A DNA stretch of 64,000 nt from Patagioenas fasciata (Eukaryota > Chordata > Aves > Columbiformes > Columbidae). Both the position numbers and the translations under genes were made by a program. This document shows positions 1-11,679 of the stretch, one piece after another; position 1 is the first letter of the stretch, and every line of letters starts with the position of its first letter. The stretch covers positions 67,754,552 through 67,818,551 of the forward strand of contig NC_092524.1 of the NCBI RefSeq assembly GCF_037038585.1, in the 5' to 3' direction. A model generated the notes under the pieces. It searched no databases. It saw nothing but the letters and a program-made list of their open reading frames with translations, and was not told where the DNA came from.

Positions 1-1109
1 AGAAGTTTGAATGGGGCAAGCAGCCCTCAACCAGTTGTTAGATGTGGCAAAAAAAAAGATTTGCCTGGGTCTATGTCCGTTGTCCCTGGTTTTATAAAGC
101 TGTGTACAGCAGGATTGTGACTCCCGAACAATAAATTGTCTCCTATAGGGTGTTTGTCCTAAATCCCCAGCTCTTGGGCTGCTGTGATAGTCTTGGATTA
201 AGGAGACTCTGCAACCTGCTGGTGGCATCTGTCCCCGTTCCCAGCCCAACAAGGCATTTTGTTACCATGAGCTTCACGTTTCCCCGGCTAAAATAAGGAG
301 AAGCTGATACCTCTTCTCTCTCAAAGCGCTTTTGAAACCTGATGAGGAAAAACAGCAAGAGCGACGGGTTGTTGGTGCAGGGGGAGAACCCAGCTCCTCT
401 CTTTAAGAAGTGTTTTTTAGGGAAAAAGCCGAAAGATGTGACTTTTGGGGAAGGCAAACTTCTCTGTGTATGTGTATATCTAAGCATAACATACATATTT
501 TATTTGTTGTGTATATTTTATATACACACATGCACACACCCCACCTCTTCTCTCTCTTTCTGCTTTGCTGGGGAGGGCACTTGGGTTCAGTGCTGATTTT
601 GGGGGGATGTGGGGTTGGTGCGTGGCTTTGCCACCGTGTCCCCAAGTGATGTGCAGCAGAGTCCCCTCAGTCTGGTTCTCTGCCCACTTGATGAGAAGTG
701 TCTCATTAAGAGCTTTGTAGCACACAGGTGTGTTTTAAACACATATATACATGTTGCTGCTAGTTTGGGGGCTGGAGGGGCTGTACAGACAGAAAGACAA
801 GCCATCCTGAGTTTTCCTTGCTCTTGGATTCCTGTTGTTACTGGTCAGGGTGACTTCATCATAAATCTTGTGGTGTTTGATAGTTTTTGGCAAGTTTCTG
901 TTTGCAGGGTTGTGTAACGGGTGTCTCAGCTCCTTTTGGAAGCTTGAAGCAATTTAATCCCTTAGAGTTGGATAAAGGGGCAAATCCTATGGGACTGAGA
1001 TCGGGACAGGGTCCCAGTGTGACTGTGTTGAGCGTACCTTGTGCCAGGTGGGGCTCTGATCTGCTATATATGCACATATACATCATATACATACAGATGC
1101 ATCATCTAT
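1..1109. other. Unique non-coding sequence, no gene seen
   Basis: No recognisable gene or dispersed repeat is seen. The short open frames on both strands overlap one another and resemble no protein I know. Around 470-545 there is a decayed alternating TG/TA and CA stretch, probably an old dinucleotide repeat. A second short TATA/CATA stretch at about 1068-1105 runs up to the start of the first CR1 piece. Confidence 0.6.
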
Positions 1110-1619
1110 GAGACCGCCCTGCAGTGCTGGTCCAGCCCTGGGTCCTCAGCACAGGACACACATGGACCTGCTGGAGAGGGGCCAGAGGAGCCCCAGAAAT
1201 GATCTGAGGCTGGAACAGCTCTGCTGGGAGGACAGGCTGAGAGAGCTGGGGTGTTCAGCTGAAGAAGAGAAGCTCCAGGGAGACGTTATGGAGCCTTTGT
1301 GGACTTAAAAGGGGTCGATAAGAAAGATGGGGACAGACTTTTTAGCAGGGCCTGTTGTGATAGGACAAGGGGTGATGGTTTTAAACTAAAGGAGGGAGAT
1401 TCAGGCTGGACATGAGGAAGAAATTGTTGGCCCTGAGGGTGGTGAGAGCCTGTCCCAGGTTGGCCAGAGAGGTGGGGGATGAACCATCCCTGGAGACATC
1501 CCAGGCCAGGCTGGACGGGGCTCTGAGCAACCTGAGCTGGTGAAGATGTCCCTGCTCATGGCAGGGGTGGCACTGGGGGAGCTGGGAAGGTCCCTTCCCA
1601 CTTAAACTATTTTATGATA
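1110..1619 (+). mobile_element. CR1 LINE, 5'-truncated, group A
   Basis: This is the 3' part of a CR1 non-LTR retrotransposon in sense orientation. It begins inside the C-terminal part of ORF2: the degenerate frame carries the region that reads [10 protein letters not shown] in better copies, then the [17 protein letters not shown] block. It continues through GGGACAGACTTTTTAGCAGG and GATGGTTTTAAACTAAAGG, and ends with the group A tail GCACTGGGGGAGCTGGGAAG plus TTTTATGAT. Stops and frame breaks show that it is dead. Loss of the 5' end is the usual result of incomplete reverse transcription in this family. Confidence 0.93.
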
Positions 1620-1624
1620 CATAT

Positions 1625-1776
1625 TGGCAGGCTCCAAGCCCGACAGTGTTCAAGAAGAGACTGAGCAACATTCTCAGACACACAATGTGAACTGTGGGGT
1701 GTCCTGTGCAGGGACAGGAGTTGGACTCAATGACCTTTATGGGTCTCTTCCAACTCAGGACATTCTATGACTCTAT
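1625..1776 (+). mobile_element. CR1 LINE 3' tail, group E
   Basis: This is a second, separate CR1 3' end placed directly after the first. It contains GTGTTCAAGAAGAGACTG (the ORF2 C-terminal 'VFKxRLD' region), then GGAGTTGGACTCAATGACC, GGGTCTCTTCCAACTCAGGA and ATTCTATGACTCTAT. The GGACTCAATGA and CAACTCAGGA wording separates it from its neighbour and matches the piece at 26497-26577, so it is a different subfamily. An AT dinucleotide stretch follows its tail. Confidence 0.85.
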
Positions 1777-1812
1777 TATATATACATATATATTTATACG
1801 TATATAATCCAT
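1777..1812. repeat. AT-rich simple repeat after CR1 tail
   Basis: An interrupted TATA/CATA dinucleotide run directly follows the CR1 tail ATTCTATGACTCTAT. Simple repeats often grow from LINE 3' tails. Confidence 0.7.
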
Positions 1813-1879
1813 AAGCTAGGATCACTAGTTCCTAATTTACAATTAACATTGCCCAAGGGCAGCTAAATCCGAGTATGAT

Positions 1880-2420
1880 TTTTTCCTTACCTGTTGCTCA
1901 AGATCCGTGTTACAGCTCATCTTTTACTACATAAAGCCATATTTCAGGACCAACCTTTGCTGTTGCCTTGGCTTTCCGTGGCCAGCAATACGCCGCTGTA
2001 CCAGTGGCCAGCATTAACACGAGGGCTATTCTTAATTATGGGAGCTGCTGTTTATCTCCACAGCTCTGTTTGCTGCGACAAAAGCCAGCTCGGGAGGGAG
2101 GTCTCTTGTTAATAAGCTGCGTGTGTGCCACAGCGGCGATATATTGATGTATTTTTCATAAATATTCTCTTTAAAGGGCCACATATGTATTCTGTGCTAA
2201 TCCGCTCGTTACAAAATTGCAGGGCAGCTCGTGAGGTCCGTAAGCGTGTGCCTTGCAAAGCTGGTTTTCATATTCATCACTGGTGTGTTAGATCTTGTAC
2301 TTCCTGAAGGGGAGAGATGATGAGAGTAATAAAGACTAGCTGTGCTAATTATTGTCATCCTTGAAGTTTAGAGGATGGAGGTGCACTGCCTCAATTAAGA
2401 AAAACGGGGAGCGATAACCC
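1880..2420. promoter_or_regulatory. Candidate conserved non-coding block
   Basis: No repeat similarity and no persuasive reading frame are seen. The block carries homeodomain-type cores (TTAATTA at 2032-2038, TAATTATT near 2346, CAATTAAG near 2392), several CpG-containing stretches and a run of short AT-rich words. This texture resembles vertebrate developmental enhancers. Only the composition and motifs are seen; conservation and function are inference. Confidence 0.3.
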
Positions 2421-3538
2421 AGTAATAGAAAACCTTTTTCATTAATCAGTCCCTCTGGAAATGGGAGGTTCCTCCTCTGCTTCTCCGTGTCCCCCATCGC
2501 CAAATGCCTTTGTTAGGGTGGAATAATAGTGAGAAAAAGGGGGGTTAAGCACTAGGGGCAAGTGGTGGGAGTGCGGCGATGGTGGGGAGTCCCCAGCAAA
2601 GGCTTGTTTTTGACAGAAACCCTTCCAGCGATGGGCATCACGCAGGGCTGGGATGACCGCAGTGATGAGGACATAGGGCTGCATCATTTGGTGTCTAAGC
2701 CGGAGCAGAGCGAGGGCCACGTGTTGACATAGCAAACCTGAAGTTATCAGGATGGAAAGGCACGTTATTCCGTTCTGGTGTTTACCTTGTTCTCCCACTC
2801 GGGTCACATGGACTTTAATTTTGCTAAGAACCTGCTTAAAATATTCTGTTACCGTTTGCTCACCAACTGCATAATAAACGCACTGTGTACATTGTGAGCA
2901 GAGCGATGGGCGTCTTACGAAACTGAGAAGAGGGCACAGATTAAAACAGCTAAGCTTACCTAGACCAGCAACCACACAGGCTTTGAGCTGCTGCATCCTG
3001 GTTTTATTGAGTGTATTCCAGTAATTTTTTCTTTTTTCCCCCTGCTTTCATTAGTTTTCTTCCACAAAAATCCCCCTGCTTTTATGTGAAACCCCTAAGT
3101 CTTTTCTTGTTGCTGCTGACTGGGAAGAATGAAGTATTCTGTAGGTAGGAAGACTTTTAAAATGGGTTGATACTTGACAGAAGAAAATGTTTCAAACTCC
3201 TTACACAGGTTTTTTCTTTCCATGGTGGCTTGTGATGGATCCCCTGTGCTGGTCAATAAAAATACAACACTGTAGTTTTGTGGTTTCCTGCCTCAGTTTC
3301 CCAGAGCTGTGGCTTAGATGCTTAACAAAGCGCATCTTAATTAATGTTGTGCATCTGAAGTGTTTAGACATTGTGCAGAGCAATGGTAGGGCTGATGGTG
3401 TGTGTCCCACTAACTTCATGTGGGTTTGGATGATTTGCATCTCTTCCTTACCTGGTTTTAAGTTGCTTGGTTACTGGATGCAGGAGCAAGAGGCAAAGGC
3501 AGCCTTGGCTTTGGAGGAACGTGGCAGGTTCTGCTCTC
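2421..3538. other. Unique non-coding sequence
   Basis: No gene or repeat is recognised. A 184-codon minus-strand open frame (2442-2996) has no recognisable domain, no splice context that I can defend, and ordinary composition for chance reading in GC-rich bird DNA. A pyrimidine-rich part with repeated CCCCCTGCTTT words lies at about 3035-3085. Confidence 0.55.
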
Positions 3539-3812
3539 AGAATCACAGAGTGGTTGGTGTTGAAGGGACCTCTGTAGATCCCCCAGTCCAGCCCCCCTGC
3601 TCACGCAGGGTCCCAGAGCAGATCACACAGGTGGGTCCAGGCGGGTTTGAATGTCTCAGAGAAGGAGACTCCACACCCGCTCTGGGCAGCCTGGGCCAGG
3701 CTCTGGCACCTCCCAGCAAAGCAGTTTCTCCTCATGTTCAGATGGAACCTCCTGCGTTTCAGTCTGTGCCTGTTGTCCCTCACCCTGGTGTTGGGCACCA
3801 CTGAAAAGGAGC
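3539..3812 (-). mobile_element. CR1 LINE, 5'-truncated, group D, antisense
   Basis: Read on the minus strand this is a CR1 3' end. The + strand shows AGAATCACAGAGTGG (tail), GAAGGGACCTCTGTAGATCC, GGTGGGTCCAGGCGGGTTTG, and GGCAGCCTGGGCCAGGCTCT, ending near GGGCACCACTGAAAAG. The words match the copy at 21130-21349 in the opposite orientation. The frame is broken by stops. The next CR1 (3964-4275) points the other way, so the two 5' ends face each other across about 150 bp. Confidence 0.93.
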
Positions 3813-3963
3813 TCCAAGGTGAGCCAAGCAGCAACCTGGAAGGGAATTTGGGAGAAGCACGAGCTGCCTCTTGCTGCCTTCCCAAGGTGGGAACAAGCGG
3901 TAGAGCCCCTGGGAGCTGCATGACCCTCCCTCTTTTCTTTTTGAGTTGTTTCCTTAATGGGGA

Positions 3964-4275
3964 TGGAGGGAAGTTATAGCCAAGTGGGGATTGGGCTCTT
4001 CTCCCAGGCAGTCAGCAATAGGACAAGGGGGCATGGGCTTAAACTCTGCCAGGGGAAATTTAGGCTGGAGATTAGAAAGCAATTCTGTGCAGAGAGAGTG
4101 GTCAGCATTGGAATGGCTGCCCAGGGAGGTGCTGGACTCACCGGCCCTGCAGGTTTTTAAACTGAGATTGGACATGGCACTTAGTGCCATGATCTAGTAA
4201 ACAGACTAGAGTTGGACCAAGGGTTGGACTTGATGATCTCTGAGGTCTTTTCCAACCCAGTCCATTCTGTGATTC
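3964..4275 (+). mobile_element. CR1 LINE, 5'-truncated, group B
   Basis: This is the sense-strand CR1 3' end of the same subfamily as the long copy at 16137-16933. It encodes a recognisable but shortened ORF2 C-terminus ([20 protein letters not shown], then a [17 protein letters not shown] ending at the stop near 4195). The 3' UTR follows with TTGGACTTGATGATCTCTG and TCCATTCTGTGATTC. A frame change splits the reading, seen as two overlapping frames, so it is decayed relative to the 16 kb copy. Confidence 0.93.
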
Positions 4276-7200
4276 ATCAACAGCTGATCTGCAGCAGATG
4301 GAGATGCATCAGGGTATGGAGCTTGCACGGGGGCTGCTACAACCTCCACAGAGCTCGTTTTGGGGGATGCTGCTGCTCATGAGCAGGTATGTCCCCTCAT
4401 CCTTTTGGTTTGGGGTGCTGCTGGAGGGGAACCTGGTAAATCAAGTTCATGGGTGCTGCGTGCACCCGTGGGCAATGCTGATGGGTGCGAGTGATACTCT
4501 GAGAGCTTTTGCCCCATCACTGCTGAATCTGGGGAGCAGCGCATCCTTCATGGCTGCAGGGATGGCGATTTGGCTGCAGCTCTGTGGGGCTTTTTTGATG
4601 TTTTTTCTTGCTTTTGTTTTTTTTTCTCCCCTGAAAGGCAAAGCAGGAGCCTGAAGGGGAAGGATTGTCTCCTGTTCTTTTCTGAGGACGCTTCGCGCTG
4701 GCGGAGGAGGTGGCGATGGCAATGAGTCATCCGTCTGGCAAGTCGCTTCTCCCCCTTCAGCTCTGCTCCCACGCAAGAAGGTGGTGGTTTTCCTCCTTCC
4801 TCATCAGGGGAAACAATAAAACTGTCGTGGCCCATTGTCTCCCGCAGCGTGAAGCCTTGGTTGCTTTCAGAGATGCCTTCACTGTGAGCAGGTCAGGACC
4901 TTTCGATGGGGCCACCATGTTCCTCTAGTGCCATCGCACACCTCCCAGCCCCAGGGATTTGTGGTTTTGTGCTTTGCCTAAAGGGAAAATACAAATGATT
5001 TTCAGGCAGGGTGAGAAACAAAGCTTTCTGAGGCCCTTGTCTCATCAACAGCCACCAGTGCAGGGCAGAGCCCAGGGGCTGAGCAGGGCACTCAGCAGCA
5101 CGGAAGCCACATATGGTTTCCATATATTTAGTCACCATCCACAAGCTTATCCAGTCTATCCTGGAGCCCACCTAACTTTGGTGTCCCGAGGCAAGGAGAT
5201 CCACTGATTAAACATATGACTTGTAAGGATCCATCATTAAACCCTGTAGAACCATCGGTTCTGTGTTTGCAGCCCCAAATACGAACAAAGCTCCTAAAGC
5301 CTGCAAGATTTGTTCCAGAAATTCCTAGCGTGTTTTAGCAGCTCCTGGGAACTGATTTCATATTTAGTACAAATGTTTCCCCGGTCCTTGTGAGCAGAAG
5401 GCAAGCGAACAGCTCATGCAGCAGCTGCTGATGCCACAGCTGATTTTAGCCCTAAATTCAGCAGCTTCGAGCAAATGAGTAAAACCTGCCTAAGGGCTTC
5501 AGCTTCTCAATCACCCCCACGCAGGGGGGTTGATTTGGGTGCGTGGGAGCTGGGTTCAGACATAGTTCTGAGTCTTAGGAGTTTGATGTGGATTGTCATT
5601 AGCAGACATGGAGAAGAAAAGGTTTACCGTCTTCTTGGGACTCATGCTGCTTCAATCAGTTGTCCCAGCAATTATAGGTGTTGGGTGAAGCAGCAAAACC
5701 TGGTGGCTTTTCATAAGCTATTGGAGACCTCTCCAACGGGCTACACGTGGGGGGAGAGATGCAATGGGATGGGTGATGCTGCAGCTTTGGACCAAGCTGA
5801 GCCAGTTCCTTCATGGTCCTTTATGTCTTCAGGACAAGTGGTTATTATGCAAGGGAGAAGTCTTTCCGAGGTTGGTGGCAGGTTCAGGGCGTGCAATGGT
5901 CTGGTTTGGACTGAGGGAAGGGAAATAAGGTGGGTGTCTGTCCTCCCATGTGTAGGAGCAATGAGGAGGAACATTGCCTTTCTATGGGTTTTCCTTGGCC
6001 CCATCCTGGAATTTGATAGCGCTTGGTGGTTGGTACCTGGCTGTGGCCCATGGCAGAGATGTCACTTGTGTGACAGCAAAGGGGCATGTGGAAGGGTACA
6101 GAGGGGGACTTGATAGATACATGAGTCACACACAGCTGCAGCAAGCTCAGGTACCTCCTTGCTCAGGATGCTGTAAGAGATGCTCTTGGTTGTTGTTCTA
6201 ATTTGATTTTTCCCAGGATGTTTGGTGCAACCCCAGTTCCATGTGAAAACAATATTTCTACTCTCAGCAATGGCTTCTCTCATTCAGTTTAGGCCTAAAC
6301 TTCCCCAAGATGTGAGTTGGTGCCTCCCATGACTTTTGTTTCAGCCTCTTCCTTCCATGGTTGCTGCTGGAACTTCCTGGGGCTCCACACCTGGTGAGCG
6401 GTAGTGGGAGCCGATGGGTCTCCTGCTGTTTGTGGAGCCAGGACATGGGGTGATGTGGGACTAAGGGGATTCAACAAAGAGTGGGTGTAGGGGTCTTGGT
6501 CCTGCTGCCATGCGGTTTGCACAGAGGGTTGAGACAAACGATGTGCTTGTGGAGACGCTGAAGCAATGTCTGCTTTGATGCACCAAGGTGGGTGATGCTG
6601 GAGACATCTAGTCCATCTCCTTCTTTTCCTTCTTCTCCCCTTGCTCCATGGATCTTCTTTTTACAGTCTTCAGGCCTCTGCTCCCACTCATAACACTGGT
6701 GAGAGCAGAGGTTCTGCCGGCAGGACCTACGGCTACTTCAGTGCATGAAACGGGTTGTGCTGGTACAAACACCCTCATGGGATTTTGCTCCAAATCACAT
6801 GTCCTTGGTGACAGTTGGGTTTCCCAGCCAGTGCCGGGCTCCTGCCCTCCTCCAGCTCTGCTGGATCCAATGTCTGCCGGTGCCTGGCAGCGTCCAGGAT
6901 GCTTTTTGGCTCCAGTGCAAGGAGGAGGTGACCTTGCCGGTGACATTTTGGGATTAAAAAGAAACTCCACGCACGCGTGGCTGAGCCCTATCAACGCTGT
7001 GAAAGCATGGGCCGCAGTGACCCGCTTCCCGCGTCCGTCTGTCCATCCCTGCTCTCAGTGCTCTTCTCCAGCCCCGGTACCTGCTGGCCCTTCAGCTCTG
7101 TCATGCTAGGGGAGGTCAGTAGTGATATTAATCTCCAGATTTTTTTTTTCTCGCTATTTATAAAGTGTAGCTTGAACTAAAAAGCCTATTGTAGCAAATA

Positions 7201-7960
7201 GTAGGCTTCTTGTGTGGCATCCTTGAATAGGAGGGGTGTTATCCAGTCCCCATGACAACAAGCATTTGAATTAAGAACCATCTACTCAGAACAATTTGCC
7301 ATCACATGGTGCAGAGGAAACACTTTGAAACCCTTGTAGTCTTTTCAATAGGCTTGATTGTTAGCGTCTCCCAAACTTAATCATTAACAGGGCTCTGCAA
7401 CAGATAATTACTGCGCTTTGCATTTTTCTGCCCTACATGTGACCAACGTGGTCCCAGGGACACAGGTCGTGGTTGACGCTTTCTCCTCTTTGAGGAGGTA
7501 GATCAGAGAAGCTGGTGATGGACTTGAAGATTTGGGCAGCCACCCCAGGCGCTAAGGGCTGGATGGTTTGCAGGAGGGGAGGCTGAGGCCTTCTTGGAGG
7601 CCATGTCTGCCAGCCGCCCACGTAACACATGGAGCTTCCTTTCCTTCTCTGGAAAACAGCCACTTTTTCTTGACCATGTAGCCATCATGAATGAGGAATT
7701 TAAAAGATATCCTAATGCTTTGCCTAATCGTAGGGCTTGACGGAGGCTGGTTGGGTGCTGAGTGCACTATGTGGTGCTTGGAAGAGCCATTGCCAGCTGC
7801 TCCAACATCAACAAGAGCAATTTCATTGACATATAAATATCTGGTTTGATTTTTTTTTTTTTTTGATAGTGAGTTTTTATAGCCCAGGCGAGGGGACAGT
7901 CATTTTGCATTCCATGGAAAGACCACCTAGAGGATAATCCCAGCAGGACCTGAACATTTG
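4276..7960. other. Unique non-coding stretch of 3.7 kb
   Basis: No gene, RNA or dispersed repeat is recognised. The longest open frame (212 codons, 5475-6113, +) shows no domain or family resemblance and overlaps other chance frames. Poly-T runs lie at about 7140-7152 and 7849-7864. The part at 7170-7420 is more AT-rich, with TAATTA-poor but ATTA-containing words. The block 5110-5215 (ATATGGTTTCCATATATTTA onward) has the look of a very old decayed repeat, which I cannot assign. Confidence 0.5.
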
Positions 7961-8217
7961 ATGGGACAAGAGAAAATGACCTCAAGTTGTGCCAGAGGAG
8001 GTTCAGATTGGATATTGGGATAAATTTTTCCTGGAAAGGACTGTCGGGCATTGGAACAGGCTGCCCAGGGCAGTGGTGGAGTCACCATCCCTGGAGGGGT
8101 TGAACAGATGCAGAGATGAGATCCTTAGGGATATGGGTTAGTGTCAGGGTTGGGTTAAGGGCTGGACTTGATGATCTTGAGGGTCTCTTCCAACCAAGAT
8201 GATTCTATGGTTCTATG
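7961..8217 (+). mobile_element. CR1 LINE, 5'-truncated, group C
   Basis: The sense CR1 3' end begins at GGGACAAGAGAAAATGACC and passes through GGCATTGGAACAGGCTGCCC and CACCATCCCTGGAGGGGTTG. It ends with GATGATCTTGAGGGTCTC, CAACCAAGATGATTCTATGG and TTCTATG. It keeps the end of ORF2 in broken form plus the 3' UTR. The wording is shared with the copies at 14738, 27938 and 61400. Confidence 0.93.
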
Positions 8218-8574
8218 CCTGAGTACGGTGCTCTTTCCCCAGACACCGGTGTGTGCCGAGAGCACTGGTGCCGGGCTGGTTCAGCCGATGGGCTCCCGGC
8301 AGCAGCCAGCTGCATCGGGGCTGCCCCCTCGTCCCGCGTTAATCCCATTTGCATTGTGCAGGAGCAGGTGGCCACAACCTCATTTGCAATTTCTGCGCCT
8401 GCCACATGTCCTTTCAGAAACAGCGCGTTTTAATGGGGTGTTAAAATAGATGGGGCCCAGCCGGTGGGACCACGGCCGTGAAAAGAAACAGGCTTGAAGG
8501 AGCTTTGTGCACCTTCAAAATCTGCTCGAGTGGATAAAGCTTTCCTGTCCCTCCTTGGCCAAGGCAAGTGATGC
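8218..8574. other. Unique GC-rich non-coding sequence
   Basis: A moderately GC-rich stretch with scattered CpG (8220-8480) follows the CR1 tail. No coding feature or promoter element was convincing. It is too short and CpG-poor to call a CpG island. Confidence 0.45.
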
Positions 8575-8720
8575 TTGGTAGCAGCCTGCACTCAGCGGGT
8601 CAATAATGCAATTGGCACCCTCGTACACTGCCATACATCAAATGACACGATTACATCTCCGCCGGTCGCAGGGCATAATGGAAATTATGTCACAGTGATA
8701 GAAGTGTTTGGAGGATTCAT
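8575..8720. promoter_or_regulatory. Candidate conserved non-coding block
   Basis: A compact non-repeat block contains GTCAATAATGCAATTGG, ACACGATTACATCTCC and GCATAATGGAAATTATGTC, and has unusually many CpGs for its AT content. It has no long reading frame of known type. The combination suggests constrained regulatory sequence, but this is inference from texture only. Confidence 0.28.
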
Positions 8721-11484
8721 TTCTTCTGCCTTTGGAAATAAACACCCTGCATTTGTGGGGAGTCAGGGATAGCGTTATCCCATGCCAATGTTTTTTTTTG
8801 GTTAATGTTATTGCTTGCTTAAAGGATGTTTGCATTTTTATTTAGCCTTTAGAAGGGGAACCCTGGTGATATTTTGGCTGGATGGAGAGGAAGCGCTGGG
8901 ATGGGTGGGCACCCTGCCCTGTCCCACTGCAGGTCCCTGCCTGTAGCTGCCACAAGATTCTCCAGGGAAATCTTCTCCCAGTCTTTCCTCTGGGGAGAAA
9001 TAGAAATATTTCCTTGCCTTTGAAAAACCCTAGAAAAGAGATGGGAAATAAATCCAGGACAGGGAAATAAATCCAGAGCGGTGTGGAGAGCGAGGCTGGG
9101 GCTTGCTCCGGAGCTGAATTCAACCCAGGAGATGATGGAAATCAAAGGAATTATTCCCCCAGGAGTGGCCTGTTGGTCTTTAATCTCTTAAAGCCCTGCT
9201 CCTGCCATGGACTGAGCAGTCTTGCTTTATGCTGAGCCCCTGCGAAGGCTCAGCCCGCCGGCCTGGGAGGATGGAGGGCTGGATGGCAGCCTAAGCCCAT
9301 GTGTCCACCTCTGGAAATTAAAACCATCTTGGTACATGAAAAGCGGGGGGGACATGGGGAGAGGAGAGGCTGTGAAGTGCTTGAAAAGCAATAAAACATT
9401 AATGGCAAAGTGCTGGCATGGAAGCAAAGATATTCCTTCAACAGGGGTCTGACTGCAGTTGTTTTGCGTGTTTGAGTCAAGAACAATGGGGTTTTTACAA
9501 GAACACTTCAAAAGGGAAGCAGGGGCACTGCCGAACGCCCAAACAACACAGACAGCGGCTTTTCAGATGCAGCCGCCTAATTTTACAGCTCTTTTGTTCT
9601 CCACTCCTAAAAAGATCTGCTGTTGCTTTAATTTTTGAATCAAAAGCATAGAAGGAAATCAGGGAAAACAAAAAAAAAGAAAAATAAACCAAGAAAAGCC
9701 AAAACAACATCCTCGCAACAGGCATTTTTGATGGGAACAAACCCCTTGAGGGTTCCGCCGTGAGCTGTGGGTTGGTGGGACCGCAGTCAGTTCTCCGTCC
9801 CTGAGGATGCTGGACCTGAGCTGGCTTATTTATTGAGAGCAGGAGGTTTCTGTGAGGTTGGGATGGTGCACATTTGGTGTTTGCAGGGCTCAGCGTTGCC
9901 GTTCTCATCGTGCTGGACCCTGCGTTGGCTTATAGGTTTTGGTTTTTCATGTGCAGAGTTGCCTTATCTTTAAGCTGTGATGGAGCCTCAAATGGAGCAT
10001 CAGGTCCAGCCCCTGCCACTGGAGGAGAACAGCACTGGAGAAAGCCCTCGCACTCTGTGCATGGTAAGTTTTTGCATGTCACATAAGCATTGAGGTTTTA
10101 GGGTTTTTTTTCTTCTAAAAGAGAGATATTTTATCCCTTCAGGATACAAAATCCTCGTGGGATTTGCAGAGGGATGGAGATCTGAATGTACAGTGCGCTG
10201 GGATTGGAAATGGGAGCCTGGGGAGGATCAATGGGGGATGATGATGCTCCCTGGCTTAGGGATGCTCAAAGTGAACCTCTGCAAAGGGATCTGGAGGGGC
10301 TGCCCTTGGGCTGGGAGCATGGGACACAGCGGTGTCCCAGCCCCTTGCTGCCAGGCCCAGTTTCCCGTTGGATTTGCCATTGTATCTTGCCTATAATAAA
10401 ATCCCCAAAAGCTGGAAAAGCCATGGTGATGGGTTTCTTAGCAGGCAGGGGCAGCCCGTGGACAAAAACCATGTTCCTCTCCAGCATGGTGTTGCCCATA
10501 AATGATGGTATTACTGCTTATTTGCAGAAACCAGAGCAGAAAGGCCTTTGCTCCCACCACCTCCCTGTTTTGCCAATGCACTAATGGTGACCCTGGGAAG
10601 GCTTTAATCCTACAAACTGATGCCAGATTTATGTTGCCCTTTTTTTGGCCCATGAGTGATGTAGCTAGGGTGCTGCAGGGAGGTGGTGACAGCCCCAGGG
10701 GAGCAGCACTGTCCCCACTGTCCGTGGCACCGGTTTTTAGAGGGAGGAGAATGCAGTGGGCATCAAATGCGATTACATTTGATTTGAGGGGTTGTTATCC
10801 TGGAGGAACTGGATGGTGAGTGGCATCTCAGGTGAGATGCTGCTGTGCATGGGAGCTGCCACCAGTGTGACACTGTTGTGCACTTTGGAAATCTTCCCAA
10901 AGCCTGGAGACAGGAGGAACTGAATCTCATCCTGTAGCATCAGGGCTGGGGGAAGGGACCCAAAACTATGTGGCAAAAGGAGATGTGAGGATTAAGGAGC
11001 TGGTGGCTTGTTTTGGCCAGGCAGGTTGGGATCTCCATACACATCACCTGGCTGGGAAACAGGGCCCTGGAAGGACCCTCATGGTACCCAGAGAGGGTTC
11101 CTGGGTGTAGCCGGTGTCCCAGTCCCCTGGAGATGTGTCCCCATGTCTCCCATCCCTCCTTGCAAGAAGGAGAGCAACCGGATGAGCCAGCTCCTTCTCT
11201 TCCTCTGCGTGTGATTGGAAAAGCAGAGTTTGCTCCATCTTCTGTGTTTTGGGAGTGCTGGGGTTTTGGGGACAGCAGTGCAGATGCAGTTTTGGACCCG
11301 GCAGCTGAGGGACAGGGCTTTTGGCACAGGGTCAGCTGGTGCCTGAGCCTGTAGCTGGTGACCGGTGGCTCTGAGATTGTTGAGTTTTCAGCCAGCACAG
11401 CAGCATCTTGCTTCTCCTTCGGCTCCATCACTGGTACATCTCCCTTTGCCTGTTCCCAGCTGATGAGCCACAGCAGCTTCTTAA
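8721..11484. other. Unique non-coding stretch of 2.8 kb
   Basis: No dispersed repeat or known gene was recognised. A-rich runs occur near 9668-9690. A possible exon-like segment at 9957-10063 lies between an AG acceptor and a GTAAGT donor and is treated as a weak finding. Other open frames (for example 10940-11431, minus) resemble nothing known. Confidence 0.5.
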
Positions 11485-11679
11485 TGATTCAGGCTTGACA
11501 TGAGGAAGAAATTGTTGGCCCTGAGGGTGGTGAGAGCCTGGCCCAGGTTGGCCAGAGAGGTGGTGGCTGAACCATCCCTGGAGACATCCCAGGCCAGGCT
11601 GGACGGGGCTCTGAGCAACCTGAGCTGGTGAAGATGTCCCTGCTCATGGCAGGGGTGGCACTGGATGAACTGGAAAGGC
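11485..11679 (+). mobile_element. CR1 LINE fragment, group A, tail lost
   Basis: The sense CR1 piece begins at GATTCAGGCTTGACATGAGG and runs through GGCCAGAGAGGTGGTGGCTG and CCAGGCCAGGCTGGACGGGG to GGGGTGGCACTGGATGAACT. It stops before the usual GGTCCC...ATTCTATG tail, so both the 5' part and the last about 45 bp are missing. It is closely similar to the copies at 1110, 40553 and the minus-strand copies at 28735, 47834 and 54862. Confidence 0.92.

Noticed and set aside
2442..2996. 184-codon open frame, minus strand
   Set aside because: No known motif, no splice or promoter context, and it overlaps sequence with non-coding texture.
3187..3804. 205-codon + strand open frame
   Set aside because: Its second half is the antisense strand of the CR1 copy at 3539-3812, and the rest matches nothing known.
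5475..6113. 212-codon open frame, +
   Set aside because: No recognisable domain, no family resemblance, overlapped by other chance frames, and GC-moderate DNA can give this length by chance.
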